Below, piece after piece: positions 1 through 9,921 of a DNA stretch of 64,000 bases (position 1 is its first letter; each line of letters starts with the position of its first letter). Origin of the DNA: an uncultured SAR86 cluster bacterium (GTDB taxonomy: Bacteria; Pseudomonadota; Gammaproteobacteria; Magnimaribacterales; AG-339-G14); the NCBI GenBank assembly GCA_902563105.1, contig CACEVU010000004.1, forward strand, positions 1 to 64,000. The letters run 5' to 3'. Below the pieces are notes generated by a model. The model saw nothing but the letters and a program-made list of their open reading frames with translations, did not search any database and was not told where the DNA came from. The position numbers and the translations under genes were made by a program.

Positions 1-1
1 G

Positions 2-580
2 GGAGGCGGCAAAACTTCTTTGATAAATAAGCTTTTTGAAGATTCAAGATCTGCAAACTTTGAAAAAAGTATTTCTGACACTTCGAGACAAAAACGCCAT
101 GGAGATTTGGAAGGCAAAGATTATTATTTTTTATCTGAAAAAGATTTCAAAGATAAAATTAAAAAGGAAGAATATGTTGAATACGCAACCATCTTTGGGA
201 ATTTCTATGGTACTTCAAAGGAAGAAATAAAAATAAAATACAATAACTCAAACCTAATTTTAGAATTAGATTGGCAAGGTGCTTATGCTGTTAAAGAACT
301 TTTTGATGATGCTAAGCTAATTTTTTTAGTTCCTCCGTCTCTAGACGATTTGAAGCAAAGACTGATCAAAAGAAATCTAGATTCGTCTGAAGAAATAGAA
401 AATAGACTGTCAGAGGCAAAAAAAGAAATCAGTAAGTCTGAAATGTATGATTATTTAGTCTTAAATGATGATTTCGAAAAAGCCTTTGAAGATCTTTCAC
501 AAATTCTTTTTGAAGGTATTTCGCCTATAGATTTTAATTCAAGATCATCTAAAGACTTGATTAAAAGATTAGTAGAATAA
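2..580 (+). CDS. gmk: Guanylate kinase, 5'-truncated by window edge
   Basis: Phosphorylates GMP to GDP with ATP in the cytoplasm. The reading frame is open from base 2 and gives GGGKTSLINKLFED, the end of the P-loop, so the real start lies just left of the window; the TTG at base 20 in the ORF track is internal. The GMP-binding stretch GDLEGKDYYFLSEKDF and the FGNFYGTSKEE segment are typical of the family, as is the lid and C-terminal region (IKRNLDSSEEIENRLSEAKKEI). It heads the gmk-rpoZ-spoT run common in gammaproteobacteria. Identification is secure; only the first few residues are missing. Confidence 0.95.
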   Translation, partial: GGGKTSLINKLFEDSRSANFEKSISDTSRQKRHGDLEGKDYYFLSEKDFKDKIKKEEYVEYATIFGNFYGTSKEEIKIKYNNSNLILELDWQGAYAVKELFDDAKLIFLVPPSLDDLKQRLIKRNLDSSEEIENRLSEAKKEISKSEMYDYLVLNDDFEKAFEDLSQILFEGISPIDFNSRSSKDLIKRLVE

Positions 581-624
581 TCAATAAAAATTAAGTAGAA
601 TCCATTCCCTTAATAGGTTTTACC

Positions 625-894
625 ATGGCTAGAATTACTGTAGAAGATTGTTTAAAAAAAATTCCAAACAGGTATGAAATGGTGAAACTTGCTGCAAAGC
701 GCGTAAAGCAACTTGCAATTGATGGTAGAGAACCTACCGTCGATCCAGAAGATGATAAACCTACTGTAATTGCTCTTAGAGAAATAGCTGCGGGTACTGT
801 AACTTTAGAAAATATTGATAGCTTTAACTTTGACGCTTTTGAAGAAGAATTATCAGATCAATTGACTTCTGACGACGAAGAAGGCCTAGAATAA
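625..894 (+). CDS. rpoZ: RNA polymerase omega subunit
   Basis: Small subunit that helps fold and assemble the beta' subunit of RNA polymerase and takes part in the ppGpp response. The 89 residues open with [30 protein letters not shown], the strongly conserved omega N-terminus, followed by the usual acidic C-terminal tail ([12 protein letters not shown]). The length is normal. It lies 44 nt after gmk and just before spoT, linking the polymerase subunit to the ppGpp enzyme as in many gammaproteobacteria. Confidence 0.96.
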   Translation: MARITVEDCLKKIPNRYEMVKLAAKRVKQLAIDGREPTVDPEDDKPTVIALREIAAGTVTLENIDSFNFDAFEEELSDQLTSDDEEGLE

Positions 895-920
895 CTTTTT
901 TTTGTTAAACTCTTTTGCTA

Positions 921-3098
921 ATGGCATCTGAGACCAAAAATTTAAATAAACTTACCAAAAATCTTGGTGGTTACCTAGACCAAGACCAACTAGAACAAGT
1001 CAAAAAAGCTTATTTTTTTGCTGCAAACGCTCACTCTGGACAATACAGAGTAAGTGGAGATCCTTATGTTTCTCATCCCCTTGCCGTTGCCGAAATCTTA
1101 GGCAAGCTTAAAATGGATGAAGATTGCTTGTCTGCAGCGATGCTCCACGATGTAATTGAAGATTCAGGAATTCCTAAGACTTTTTTAAAAAAAGAATTCA
1201 ATAAAGAAGTTGCAAACTTAGTTGACGGAGTAAGTAAATTAGATAAAGTTGAATTGACTTCAAAGAAAGATATTCAAGCTGAGAGTTTCCAAAAAATGGT
1301 TCTTGCAATGTCGGAGGACATTAGAGTAATTGTTGTAAAACTAGCTGATAGGTTGCATAACATGAGAACCATTAAGTTCTTAAATAAAGAAAAAAAGACA
1401 AGAATTGCAAACGAAACTTTAGAAATCTATGCGCCGATTGCGCATCGATTGGGAATGCATCAAATCTATAGAGAGTTAGAAGACCTAGCTTTTAAAAATT
1501 TATATCCATCCAGATTTGCAATTCTAGAAGAAGCAATTAAGAAAAACTCCAGGGGAAGAAAAAAAATTCTTAAAAAAGTTGAATCTTCAATCAAGCAAAA
1601 GCTAGCCGAAAGTAATTTAGATTGCTCCGTTATAGGCAGAAGAAAACATTGCTTCGGTATCTATAAAAAAATGAAAAGACAGTCTAAAGGTTTAAATGAA
1701 GTATTAGATGTTTATGCTCTTAAAATTACAACTTCAAATGTGATTGACTGTTACAAGGCATTAGGAATAATTCATAACGCTTTTAATCCAATCGAAGGTC
1801 GGTTTAAGGATTACATTGCTATTCCTAAATCTAATTCATATCAATCTTTGCACACTGGAATAATGACTTTTGAAGGCCTTCCCGTGGAAATCCAAATCAG
1901 AACAAATGATATGGATGAATTAGCTGAATATGGAATTGCAGCACATTGGGTTTATAAATCTGGAGAAAAAGACAATCCTGTTCAAGCAAGAGCTAGAAGA
2001 TGGGTTAATGGTTTAATGGAAATTAATGCTCGATCAGAGGATGCTTCGGATTTTGTTGAAGTGATAAAAACAGGTTTGGTGTCAAACGAAGTATATGTTT
2101 TTACTCCTCAAGGAGACATTATAGATCTGCCTAAGGATTCAACTCCTGTAGATTTTGCCTTTGCTTTGCATTCTGATATTGGCCTGCATTGCAGTGGTTG
2201 TCGAATAAATAAAAACCTCGCCCCTTTAAGTGTTCCTTTAGAAAGCGGACAAACTATTGAAATTATTACAGACAAAGTTCCTCAGACTAATCCGAGTTGG
2301 CTTGAATTCATTAGAACCTCAAGAGCAAGGTCTGCTATTCGGCATAATCTCAAAAATTTAAAAGAATCAGAGGCAAGAAAATTTGGGAAACAGTTGTTAG
2401 AACAATCTTTATATATTCATCAAACAAAGTTAAGAGATGTTCCGAAGAATAAAATGAAAAAACTTTTGACGTCTTTAAATTACAAAAGTGTCAGGGAGTT
2501 GCTTGAAAGCATTGGGTCTGGAAAAAGATCAAGTTTGGTAGTAGCTCACCAAATCATGCAATTTCTTGAAGAAAAAGAAAATGACGAAATACAGTTCTCT
2601 AATCTACAAATCACAGGTGCTGAGGGATTGGTTGTTACTTATTCAAGTTGCTGCAGGCCAATTCCAGGAGATCATGTTATTGCCCACTTTTCTAAAAGTA
2701 GAGGGATAGTTATTCATCAAGAAAGGTGTAAAAACATCCTACCAATAAGGCATGATCCGGCTGTGTGCTCCCCCGTACAGTGGGAAAATACCCTATCCGG
2801 TAATTTTTCCGTTGAAATAAAACTGGTTGCCCAAGATAAAGCTGGAATTCTTGCAGAGGTTTCAACTGTCATAGCAGAATACTCAACAAATATTGAAAGT
2901 ATCAAAAGCGATCCACCTGCTGGCAATAAAGTAGATTTATATATTTTGCTTGCAGTGACGGACAGAAATCATCTAGCAAAAATTTTAAGACGACTGCGTA
3001 GAAAAGATTTTATTTTGTCTGCAACAAGAATTCATAGTTGGGAACAAAGAACTGCCACGCTTCCAATCATTGATGAAGATAAAGATGAAGATAATTGA
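921..3098 (+). CDS. spoT: Bifunctional (p)ppGpp synthetase/hydrolase SpoT
   Basis: Makes and degrades the stringent-response alarmone (p)ppGpp. Order of domains: HD hydrolase (HDVIED around residues 76-81, intact, so hydrolysis is expected), RelA/SpoT synthetase (GRFKDYIAIPKSNSYQSLHT near residue 295), TGS (EVYVFTPQGDIIDLP), and a C-terminal ACT domain. About 725 aa is normal for the family. The ORF track starts at TTG 915; ATG 921 gives MASETKNL and is preferred, although no clear Shine-Dalgarno is seen for either. The 3' end overlaps ridA by 14 nt, so the two are probably co-translated. Confidence 0.95.
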   Translation: MASETKNLNKLTKNLGGYLDQDQLEQVKKAYFFAANAHSGQYRVSGDPYVSHPLAVAEILGKLKMDEDCLSAAMLHDVIEDSGIPKTFLKKEFNKEVANLVDGVSKLDKVELTSKKDIQAESFQKMVLAMSEDIRVIVVKLADRLHNMRTIKFLNKEKKTRIANETLEIYAPIAHRLGMHQIYRELEDLAFKNLYPSRFAILEEAIKKNSRGRKKILKKVESSIKQKLAESNLDCSVIGRRKHCFGIYKKMKRQSKGLNEVLDVYALKITTSNVIDCYKALGIIHNAFNPIEGRFKDYIAIPKSNSYQSLHTGIMTFEGLPVEIQIRTNDMDELAEYGIAAHWVYKSGEKDNPVQARARRWVNGLMEINARSEDASDFVEVIKTGLVSNEVYVFTPQGDIIDLPKDSTPVDFAFALHSDIGLHCSGCRINKNLAPLSVPLESGQTIEIITDKVPQTNPSWLEFIRTSRARSAIRHNLKNLKESEARKFGKQLLEQSLYIHQTKLRDVPKNKMKKLLTSLNYKSVRELLESIGSGKRSSLVVAHQIMQFLEEKENDEIQFSNLQITGAEGLVVTYSSCCRPIPGDHVIAHFSKSRGIVIHQERCKNILPIRHDPAVCSPVQWENTLSGNFSVEIKLVAQDKAGILAEVSTVIAEYSTNIESIKSDPPAGNKVDLYILLAVTDRNHLAKILRRLRRKDFILSATRIHSWEQRTATLPIIDEDKDEDN

Positions 3099-3459
3099 AA
3101 CAGAAAATGCGCCCAGAGCAATTGGTACTTACTCCCAAGCGATAGAGTCTAATGGATTTTTATTTATTTCTGGCCAAATTCCTTTAGATCCTTCCACAAT
3201 GGAATTAGTAGAGGGAATAGAAAATCAAATAAAACAGGTTTTTCAGAATATAAAGCAGATTTTAAAAGCCAATGACATGGATTTTTCCAACATTGTTAAG
3301 ATTTCAGTTTTGCTTGAAGACTTAAATAATTTCGAAAAAGTTAATGAAATTATGGCAGAAATATTTTCAAAGCCTTATCCCGCTCGGGCTGCATACGAAG
3401 TGTCCAAATTACCTAAGGGAAGTTCAATAGAAATTGAAACTATAGCTTTTAAAGAGTGA
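3085..3459 (+). CDS. ridA: RidA family enamine/imine deaminase
   Basis: Predicted to hydrolyse reactive 2-aminoacrylate-type enamines released by PLP enzymes. The 124-aa protein from ATG 3085 begins MKIIETENAPRAIGTYSQAI and has the family block FISGQIPLDPSTMELVEG and the end PARAAYEVSKLPKGSSIEIE, which carries the substrate-binding arginine. The track start (TTG 3070) would add five residues inside spoT; ATG 3085 matches the usual N-terminus. It sits between spoT and recG and overlaps both by a few bases, an arrangement also known in pseudomonads. Confidence 0.93.
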   Translation: MKIIETENAPRAIGTYSQAIESNGFLFISGQIPLDPSTMELVEGIENQIKQVFQNIKQILKANDMDFSNIVKISVLLEDLNNFEKVNEIMAEIFSKPYPARAAYEVSKLPKGSSIEIETIAFKE

Positions 3460-5549
3460 AAAGCGAATCGCTACAGAAAAATATCGCTGAAATTAAAGGT
3501 GTAGGGCCAAAAGTAAAGGAAGAGTTGAATAAAATAGGAATCAACTACATTCAGGATGCGCTTTTTTTACTGCCAAAAAAATACGAAAATAGAACTAAAT
3601 TAACCTCGATAAAAGATCTAGTGCCTGGAGAAGCCTTTCAATTTGAAGGAGAGATTCTTGAGAGCAAAACCATTTTTCCTGGAAGAAGATCTTTCATGGC
3701 AAGAATTTCAGATGGCACGGGTTTTCTTCAAATCAGATTGTTTTATTTTTCTTATGCTCAAGCAAATGCCTTCAAAGTGGGTTTGCATGTTAGAGGGTAT
3801 GGGGTAGTGAGAAGCAATGGCTCTTTACTGCAAGTATTTCATCCGAGCTATAAGATTTTTGAAACTTCCAAGCGTCCTATTTTAGACGATACGCTTACAC
3901 CTATTTATTCTCTTGGCTCTACAAATCTAACACAATTTAGAACGAGAAATATTATCAAGGAATGTTTAAAAGAAATTGAATACTTAAACTTAAACGAAAA
4001 AGAAATCGACTCTATATTCAGAAAACAAAAAATAAGCTCCCTATCGGTTAAAGATGCTTTGTTAAAAATTCATAATCCTTCTGTTGACGATGACATTATA
4101 AAAATCAATAACTATAAACATGAAGCGCAAGAGAGATTAATTGTTGAAGAGTTAGCGACAAACTTAATAGGAGTCAAAATTGCCTCTGAAAAAATTAATA
4201 AACTCAGAGCTCAAGAAATGAAGGCGTCAGAAGAGGAATTGAAGACTTTCAAAGAAAATTTCCCTTTTAATTTAACCAATGCTCAATCAAGAACAATAAA
4301 AGAAATTTCAGAAGATATAGCTCTCAAAAAACCCATGAGGAGATTAGTTCAAGGTGATGTTGGATCGGGAAAAACAGTGGTAGCTGCTGTAAGTATGTTT
4401 ATTGCTGCAAAAAATAATACTCAATCAGTACTTTTATGTCCCACAGAAGTTTTGGCAGAACAACACTTCAAAAATTTTTTAGAATGGTTCAAAAAATCAA
4501 ACATAAAAATTGAGTTGTTAACAGGAAAGTTACCAAATGCAAAAAGAAAAAGAATTTACCAAGATCTTGAAAATGGTGATATTGACATACTGATAGGAAC
4601 TCATGCAGTTTTTCAAGATAAAGTGGTAATGAAAAATCTGGGCCTCATTGTGGTAGATGAACAACAAAGATTTGGAGTTAAACAAAGATTTGATTTAGTA
4701 AAAAAGAGTACTAATCGGATAATGCCACATCAATTATTTATGACGGCTACTCCGATACCAAGGACTTTAGCTATGACTATTTTTGCAGATTTAGAAACAT
4801 CAAAAATTGATGAACTGCCGCCAGGAAGGAAGCCAGTAGAAACTTTGGTGTATAACGAAAAGAAAAAGAATGAAATTGTCAAAAGGCTAGAGGCAGTGTG
4901 CAAAGCGGGCAATCAAGTATTTTGGTTGTGTACGATGATTGAAGAATCTGAAAATTTAGATGTTCAGGCAGCTGATGAAGCCAAAGAATGGATAAAAGAA
5001 AATACCCATGGTTTAAATATTGGTCTTGTTCATAGCAAACTCTCAAAAGATCAAAGAGATAAAGAGATAGAAAGTTTTAGAAGTGGGAAAACGAATGTTT
5101 TAGTCTGTACAACTGTAATTGAGGTTGGAATGGATGTACCTAATGCCAGTTTAATGGTGATTGAAAATGCAGAAAGATTGGGCCTGAGTCAGCTACATCA
5201 ATTAAGAGGAAGAGTAGGAAGAAAAGCGGATTTGGAAGCTTACTGCGTTCTTATTTATCATGGTGAAATTGGTGAAATTGCCAAAGCTAGATTGGAAGCA
5301 ATGAAATCAACAAATGATGGTTTTGAAATTTCAGAAATTGACATGAAGTTAAGAGGATCTGGTGAAATTTTAGGTACCAAACAATCTGGAGGTATAGAAC
5401 TTAAAATTTCTGATTTATCTCGAGATGCTCATTTAATTAACAAAGCAGAAAAACTAGTTAAAGGCCTGGATAATGCTGATCAGAATTTATCAAGGATTCT
5501 CCTTGATAGATGGCTAGGCGATAAACAAAATTTGATTATCGCTCAGTAA
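3456..5549 (+). CDS. recG: ATP-dependent DNA helicase RecG
   Basis: Branch-migrating helicase that remodels stalled replication forks and Holliday junctions. The 697 aa have an N-terminal OB-fold wedge domain, Walker A GDVGSGKT near residue 300, the box DEQQRFGV (the usual form is DEQHRFGV), motif III-like TATPIPRTLA, and the helicase C-terminal block with QLRGRVGR. The GTG start overlaps the ridA stop (GTGA), which supports coupling. It converges on the pyrophosphatase gene with only 6 nt between the two stop codons, and I see no separate terminator there. Confidence 0.95.
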   Translation: MKSESLQKNIAEIKGVGPKVKEELNKIGINYIQDALFLLPKKYENRTKLTSIKDLVPGEAFQFEGEILESKTIFPGRRSFMARISDGTGFLQIRLFYFSYAQANAFKVGLHVRGYGVVRSNGSLLQVFHPSYKIFETSKRPILDDTLTPIYSLGSTNLTQFRTRNIIKECLKEIEYLNLNEKEIDSIFRKQKISSLSVKDALLKIHNPSVDDDIIKINNYKHEAQERLIVEELATNLIGVKIASEKINKLRAQEMKASEEELKTFKENFPFNLTNAQSRTIKEISEDIALKKPMRRLVQGDVGSGKTVVAAVSMFIAAKNNTQSVLLCPTEVLAEQHFKNFLEWFKKSNIKIELLTGKLPNAKRKRIYQDLENGDIDILIGTHAVFQDKVVMKNLGLIVVDEQQRFGVKQRFDLVKKSTNRIMPHQLFMTATPIPRTLAMTIFADLETSKIDELPPGRKPVETLVYNEKKKNEIVKRLEAVCKAGNQVFWLCTMIEESENLDVQAADEAKEWIKENTHGLNIGLVHSKLSKDQRDKEIESFRSGKTNVLVCTTVIEVGMDVPNASLMVIENAERLGLSQLHQLRGRVGRKADLEAYCVLIYHGEIGEIAKARLEAMKSTNDGFEISEIDMKLRGSGEILGTKQSGGIELKISDLSRDAHLINKAEKLVKGLDNADQNLSRILLDRWLGDKQNLIIAQ

Positions 5550-5555
5550 ATATTT

Positions 5556-7124
5556 TTAGAGTAAAGGGGATATCACAAGACTCACAATTGCCATTACATT
5601 GATAAGAATATTCATAGAGGGTCCTGAAGTATCTTTGAATGGGTCTCCGACTGTGTCTCCAACAACTGCTGCTGAGTGAGTTTCTGTTCCCTTACCGCCA
5701 AGATTTCCTTTCTCTATATATTTCTTAGCATTATCCCAAGCTCCTCCGGCATTTGCCATCATCAAAGCCATAGCAACACATCCGATAAGCCCTCCTCCTA
5801 GCATTCCACCTAAAGATTCTGCGCCTAAGCCAAAACCTACGACAGCAGGAGCACCGACTGCTATCACGCCAGGTATTAACATTCTTTTTAAAGCTGCTGA
5901 GGTGGCAATATCTACACACTTAGCTGTATCTGGCTCGGCATTTCCTTCAAGCAGACCAGGTATTTCTCTAAATTGTCGTCTAATTTCATTAATCATCTCA
6001 AAAGCTGCGTCTCCCACAGCAGTCATTGTGATTGAGGAAATTAAAAAAGGAATTGAGATACCAACAAACATTCCTACTAAAACACGCGGATCAGAAAGCA
6101 GTAGTTCAAATTCACCCTTGTTATGAGCAACTGTTTCAACAAAAGCCGCAATTATCGCTAAAGCTGCTAATGCTGCAGCACCAATAGCGAAGCCCTTTCC
6201 TATTGCTGCAGTTGAGTTCCCTACCTCATCTAAACCATCTGTGATTTCTCTAGTTTCTGGACCCATGCCAGCCATTTCTGCAATGCCCCCGGCATTGTCG
6301 GCAACAGGTCCGTATGCATCTATGGCCATAGTTATACCAACCGTTGCCAGCATTCCTACTGCAGCAATTCCTACTCCATATAAGCCTGTCAAGCTAGTTG
6401 AAATCCAAATAATAGTTGCTAGAACCAGTATTGGAATAACAACTGACTGCATGCCTACTGCTAAACCTGTAATCATTACAGTTGCTGGACCAGTTTCTCC
6501 AGATTTGGCTATTCTTCTAATTGGGCTACTTCCAGTGTAGTACTCAGTAATCAAACCAATCAATACTCCACCAACCGCTCCAGTGAGAACAGCTAACCAA
6601 ATATTGATGAAGCCATCTCCAATTAAGACTTCTATTAAGAAATAAGCTCCCATAATAAATAAGATTGCTGAGCCTATTGTCCCAGTTCTTAAAGCAGCAT
6701 CAGGAGACAAAGAAGAGAAAGCTTTTACAATAATTATTCCTAATACTGACGCTATAAGGCCGATTGAAGCAAGCGCAAGAGGTAAAAGCATCATGCCTGA
6801 ATCATCGAGTGTAGAAGCTATTGCAATTGATGCAATCATAGCTCCACAATATGATTCAAAAATGTCCGACCCCATGCCAGCAACATCGCCAACATTATCT
6901 CCTACGTTATCAGCAATAACGCCAGGATTTCTTGGGTCGTCTTCAGGAATTCCTGCTTCAACCTTACCAACTAAGTCAGCGCCAACATCGGCGCTTTTGG
7001 TATAAATTCCCCCGCCTACTCTTGAGAATAAAGCCACACAAGAAGCTCCCATACCAAAACCTTCAATTGCTCTCGCAGTTGCTGGATCTCCACCGAAATA
7101 AAAATATAGCCCCCCCCAGACCAA
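5556..7124 (-). CDS. hppA: Membrane pyrophosphatase, C-terminal part (frameshifted)
   Basis: C-terminal three quarters of an ion-pumping membrane pyrophosphatase that couples PPi hydrolysis to H+ or Na+ transport. The catalytic signature [11 protein letters not shown]...[22 protein letters not shown] is complete, many membrane helices follow, and the second PPi-binding region is present ([40 protein letters not shown]). The segment [14 protein letters not shown] has Ala where K+-independent enzymes carry Lys, pointing to the K+-dependent subfamily. The apparent TTG start at 7124 is an artefact of the frameshift at 7110-7117. Joined to the upstream piece with one G removed, the protein is about 660 aa, a normal length. 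Confidence 0.9.
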   Translation of the reverse strand: MVWGGLYFYFGGDPATARAIEGFGMGASCVALFSRVGGGIYTKSADVGADLVGKVEAGIPEDDPRNPGVIADNVGDNVGDVAGMGSDIFESYCGAMIASIAIASTLDDSGMMLLPLALASIGLIASVLGIIIVKAFSSLSPDAALRTGTIGSAILFIMGAYFLIEVLIGDGFINIWLAVLTGAVGGVLIGLITEYYTGSSPIRRIAKSGETGPATVMITGLAVGMQSVVIPILVLATIIWISTSLTGLYGVGIAAVGMLATVGITMAIDAYGPVADNAGGIAEMAGMGPETREITDGLDEVGNSTAAIGKGFAIGAAALAALAIIAAFVETVAHNKGEFELLLSDPRVLVGMFVGISIPFLISSITMTAVGDAAFEMINEIRRQFREIPGLLEGNAEPDTAKCVDIATSAALKRMLIPGVIAVGAPAVVGFGLGAESLGGMLGGGLIGCVAMALMMANAGGAWDNAKKYIEKGNLGGKGTETHSAAVVGDTVGDPFKDTSGPSMNILINVMAIVSLVISPLL

Positions 7125-7539
7125 CTAGTCCGAGAGAAGCGACACACAAACCCATAATTGATCCGCCATAAAAAGCTATTGATAAAGCTACTTTTGGGCC
7201 TTTTTCAAGTGCAGCAGTTGCTGTTCTAGAATTTGCTTTGGTGGCTGAAAACATTCCTAACCATCCGGCAAGGGACGAAGAAAGTGCTCCTGCTGTTACC
7301 GCTAGTGCTGTATTAAATCCCAAAGCTAAGTATGAAAGAACAATTAAAACTAATACAAAGAAAAATAAATAGGTGTATTCTCGGCGCATAAAAACCATTG
7401 CTCCAAGATGAATCTGATCAGCTATTTTTTTTACTTTTTCTGAGCCCTCGTCATAACTTACTACAACAAAATAAATGACTAAGGCAACCAAAAGTCCAAT
7501 AAGACCGAAAATTGGTGGAATAGAAAGATAAGATTCCAT
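7063..7539 (-). CDS. hppA: Membrane pyrophosphatase, N-terminal part (frameshifted)
   Basis: N-terminal part of the same pyrophosphatase. ATG 7539 ([15 protein letters not shown]) follows a GGGAGAA ribosome site; the ORF track starts five codons further out at a TTG. The three or so N-terminal membrane helices and the [34 protein letters not shown] segment are typical. After LGLVGLGG the frame shifts and runs into nonsense ([15 protein letters not shown]). Removing one G from the G8 run restores [26 protein letters not shown], which matches the family. This is either an assembly error, a true mutation or a slippery tract. Confidence 0.85.
   Translation of the reverse strand: MESYLSIPPIFGLIGLLVALVIYFVVVSYDEGSEKVKKIADQIHLGAMVFMRREYTYLFFFVLVLIVLSYLALGFNTALAVTAGALSSSLAGWLGMFSATKANSRTATAALEKGPKVALSIAFYGGSIMGLCVASLGLVGLGGAIFLFRWRSSNCESN
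7110..7117 (-). other. Homopolymer tract causing hppA frameshift
   Basis: Eight C on the plus strand (G8 in the coding direction). Seven G would keep hppA in one frame; the eighth shifts it. No other indel is needed to join the two halves. Confidence 0.85.
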
Positions 7540-7600
7540 ATGTGATTCTCCCAAGAATAAAAAATGTAATTTAACAGATAAGTCAGATTTTTTTAACTAT

Positions 7601-8827
7601 TTAAATCTTTCTTGTCAGCTGATTTTCTGAATTTGCAACAATGCATGAAATAGTTGCATCCCCAGATACATTTACGGCTGTTCTTAGCATATCCAATAGT
7701 CTATCAACACCAATTATTAAAGCTATGCCTTCAACAGGTAATCCTACCTGTTGTAAAACCATGGCTAGCATGATTAACCCAACTCCTGGAACACCGGCTG
7801 TTCCTATTGAAGCAAGCGTCGCTGTAATTATTACCATTAAATATTCCATCATGCTTAAATCAACTTGATAAACTTGAGCGATAAACACCGTTGCTACACC
7901 TTGCATGATAGCTGTTCCATCCATGTTGATTGTCGTTCCAAGAGGTATACAAAAAGAACTCACCGACTTGTCTACTCCTAACTTTTCTTCTACGGTTTTC
8001 AAGGTAACTGGCATAGTTGCGCTACTCGACGATGTGCTAAAGGCAAACAAAATCGCCTCCCTCATATTTGTAAAGAAAAATAAAGGATTTACTTTTGCCA
8101 GAGTTATCAGAAGAAAGCTATAAGAAAATAGAGCGTGAAATATTAAAACGAAAACAACTATTAAAAAATAATTAATCAGCGTGAATATGATTGATATCCC
8201 CAGGGATGAAAAGGTGGAAAATATCAAACAAAAAACTCCTAAGGGAGAAAGCCTTATCACAAAATTAACAATATTTAGTATTATTTCATTTAAGTCAAAG
8301 AAGAAGGATTTCACCTTTGAAGTCTCGCTAGAAAGTTTATTTAAGCCATATCCAAACAACATAGAAAAGATAATTATTTGAATCATATTGCCTTCTGCCA
8401 TCGCTTTGATTGGATTGCTAGGAAATAAATTTATGAAGGTATCCTTTAAAGAAGGAATAGCATTTTGTTCAAACGATGATGTGCTAGTAAGACTTGCTTC
8501 TCTTGCCATATCAAAAAAAGAGCTAACGAATAAAGCGCTTACAATAGCCAGCGCAGTTGTAAATAAATACAGTCCTATTGCTTTTGAACTGATTGAAAGA
8601 AGTTGTTTATCAGAAGTAAGGTTTGAAACACCGACTACCAAAGATACAAAGACCAAAGGAACCACCAATAATTTTAATAAGGATAAGAAAATTCTCCCTA
8701 TCGCATCGATTAGTTCATAAAAGAAAGCTATGAAATTCGGCAGGTCTCCCTGAAAAAAATTATTTAATAAACTTCCTAGGAATATTCCAAGAATCATTCC
8801 AAGAAGGATTTTATTAGTTAAAGACAT
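7601..8827 (-). CDS. Dicarboxylate/amino acid:cation symporter (DAACS family)
   Basis: Inner-membrane Na+ or H+ coupled uptake carrier of the GltP/DctA type, 408 aa, with about eight hydrophobic segments. The family hallmarks are clear: the serine-rich re-entrant loop STSSSSATMP, the cation-binding GTTINMDGTAIMQG, and the second hairpin SIGTAGVPGVGLIML, ending in DRLLDMLRTAVNVSGDA. The substrate (C4-dicarboxylate, glutamate or aspartate) cannot be read from sequence alone. It follows the rubredoxin gene on the same strand with a 6-nt gap. Confidence 0.9.
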   Translation of the reverse strand: MSLTNKILLGMILGIFLGSLLNNFFQGDLPNFIAFFYELIDAIGRIFLSLLKLLVVPLVFVSLVVGVSNLTSDKQLLSISSKAIGLYLFTTALAIVSALFVSSFFDMAREASLTSTSSFEQNAIPSLKDTFINLFPSNPIKAMAEGNMIQIIIFSMLFGYGLNKLSSETSKVKSFFFDLNEIILNIVNFVIRLSPLGVFCLIFSTFSSLGISIIFTLINYFLIVVFVLIFHALFSYSFLLITLAKVNPLFFFTNMREAILFAFSTSSSSATMPVTLKTVEEKLGVDKSVSSFCIPLGTTINMDGTAIMQGVATVFIAQVYQVDLSMMEYLMVIITATLASIGTAGVPGVGLIMLAMVLQQVGLPVEGIALIIGVDRLLDMLRTAVNVSGDATISCIVANSENQLTRKI

Positions 8828-8833
8828 TTTAAA

Positions 8834-9025
8834 TTAGTAGCTTTTTCCACCCTCCAAAGGAACCATTTCAAAGTCTTCTTTCCCAACTCCACAATCAGGG
8901 CAAATCCAGTCGAACGGCACATCTTCCCATTTTGTTCCTGGTTCGATTCCATCGTCAGGCCAACCTTCTGCCTCATCATATATTAGACCGCAGACAATGC
9001 ATTCCCACTTAATGTATTCTTCCAT
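8834..9025 (-). CDS. Rubredoxin
   Basis: Small one-iron electron carrier of 63 aa with two cysteine knuckles, [25 protein letters not shown] and [13 protein letters not shown]. It probably donates electrons to a cytoplasmic oxidoreductase. The partner is not obvious: the P450 at 26019 lies 17 kb away and P450s usually take ferredoxin. ATG at 9025. It shares a short divergent spacer of 44 nt with ubiA. Confidence 0.94.
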   Translation of the reverse strand: MEEYIKWECIVCGLIYDEAEGWPDDGIEPGTKWEDVPFDWICPDCGVGKEDFEMVPLEGGKSY

Positions 9026-9069
9026 AACTAGATATAATAAATAATCCTCTAAAAAAATGGATTATATTC

Positions 9070-9921
9070 ATGTTGGATGTATTAAAAAACTATTATTTTC
9101 TTCTAAGAATTGATAAGCCTATAGGAGTATATCTTTTACTGTGGCCTTCTCTGTCTGCAATATGGTTAGCCTCTTTGGGTAGACCGGACATTCTAATAAT
9201 CATTGTTTTTTGCCTAGGGTGTTTTCTCACAAGATCCGCAGGAGTTGTTATAAATGACCTTCTTGATCAAAAATTAGATAGAAAAGTCCTTAGAACTTTC
9301 AATCGACCTATAGCTAATAAATCTGTATCCAATACAGAAGCTATTTTAATATTATTTGTATTAGCTTCCCTATCTGCTTCTCTTCTCTTTTTCTTAAGTT
9401 ATTTATCCACTCTGGTAGCATTTTTTTGCATATTATTGATAACGACATACCCTCTTATGAAAAGATTTTTTGTCATTCCTCAGCTCTACTTGAGTATTTG
9501 TTATTCCATGGGAATTTTTATGGCATTTGCTTACTACGAAAATTCTTTTCCAATTAATTGTTGGCTTTTGTTTCTGGCAAACTTATTTTGGGTTCTTGCT
9601 TACGATACGGTTTATGCACTTTCTGACAGAAAAGATGATTTGCTTGCCAATATAAAAAGCTCTGCTATTTTTTTTCAAGGTAAGGAATATTTAATTTTAT
9701 GGATTTGTTATTTATTACTTATAACTTTTCTAATCTTAATAGGTATTTTTAATTCCTTTTCGATAATATATTTTTTGATATTAATTTTTAATTTAATTTT
9801 GATTGTGTATTTTATGAATTCAACAAATTTTGATAAACCTTCAGATTGTTCAAATTTTTTTAAAAAAAACCACTGGCTTGGGATAGGTATATTTATAAGT
9901 TTTATAGTTGCTTACCTATAA
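9070..9921 (+). CDS. ubiA: 4-hydroxybenzoate polyprenyltransferase UbiA
   Basis: Membrane prenyltransferase that attaches the polyprenyl tail to 4-hydroxybenzoate in ubiquinone synthesis. The 283 aa are mostly membrane helices, with the two Mg-prenyl-diphosphate motifs: NDLLDQKLDRK in the first loop and SDRKDD in the second. The start LLRIDKPIGVYLLLWPSLSAIWLA is a typical UbiA N-terminus. ATG 9070. The next gene starts directly after the stop codon, so both are probably in one transcript. No ubiC is seen. Confidence 0.94.
   Translation: MLDVLKNYYFLLRIDKPIGVYLLLWPSLSAIWLASLGRPDILIIIVFCLGCFLTRSAGVVINDLLDQKLDRKVLRTFNRPIANKSVSNTEAILILFVLASLSASLLFFLSYLSTLVAFFCILLITTYPLMKRFFVIPQLYLSICYSMGIFMAFAYYENSFPINCWLLFLANLFWVLAYDTVYALSDRKDDLLANIKSSAIFFQGKEYLILWICYLLLITFLILIGIFNSFSIIYFLILIFNLILIVYFMNSTNFDKPSDCSNFFKKNHWLGIGIFISFIVAYL

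Noticed and set aside
5902-7005. Several plus-strand ORFs (99, 74, 70 aa) opposite hppA
   Set aside because: They are mirror images of the highly constrained pyrophosphatase sequence; low-complexity Ile/Pro/Thr-rich translations and no ribosome sites.
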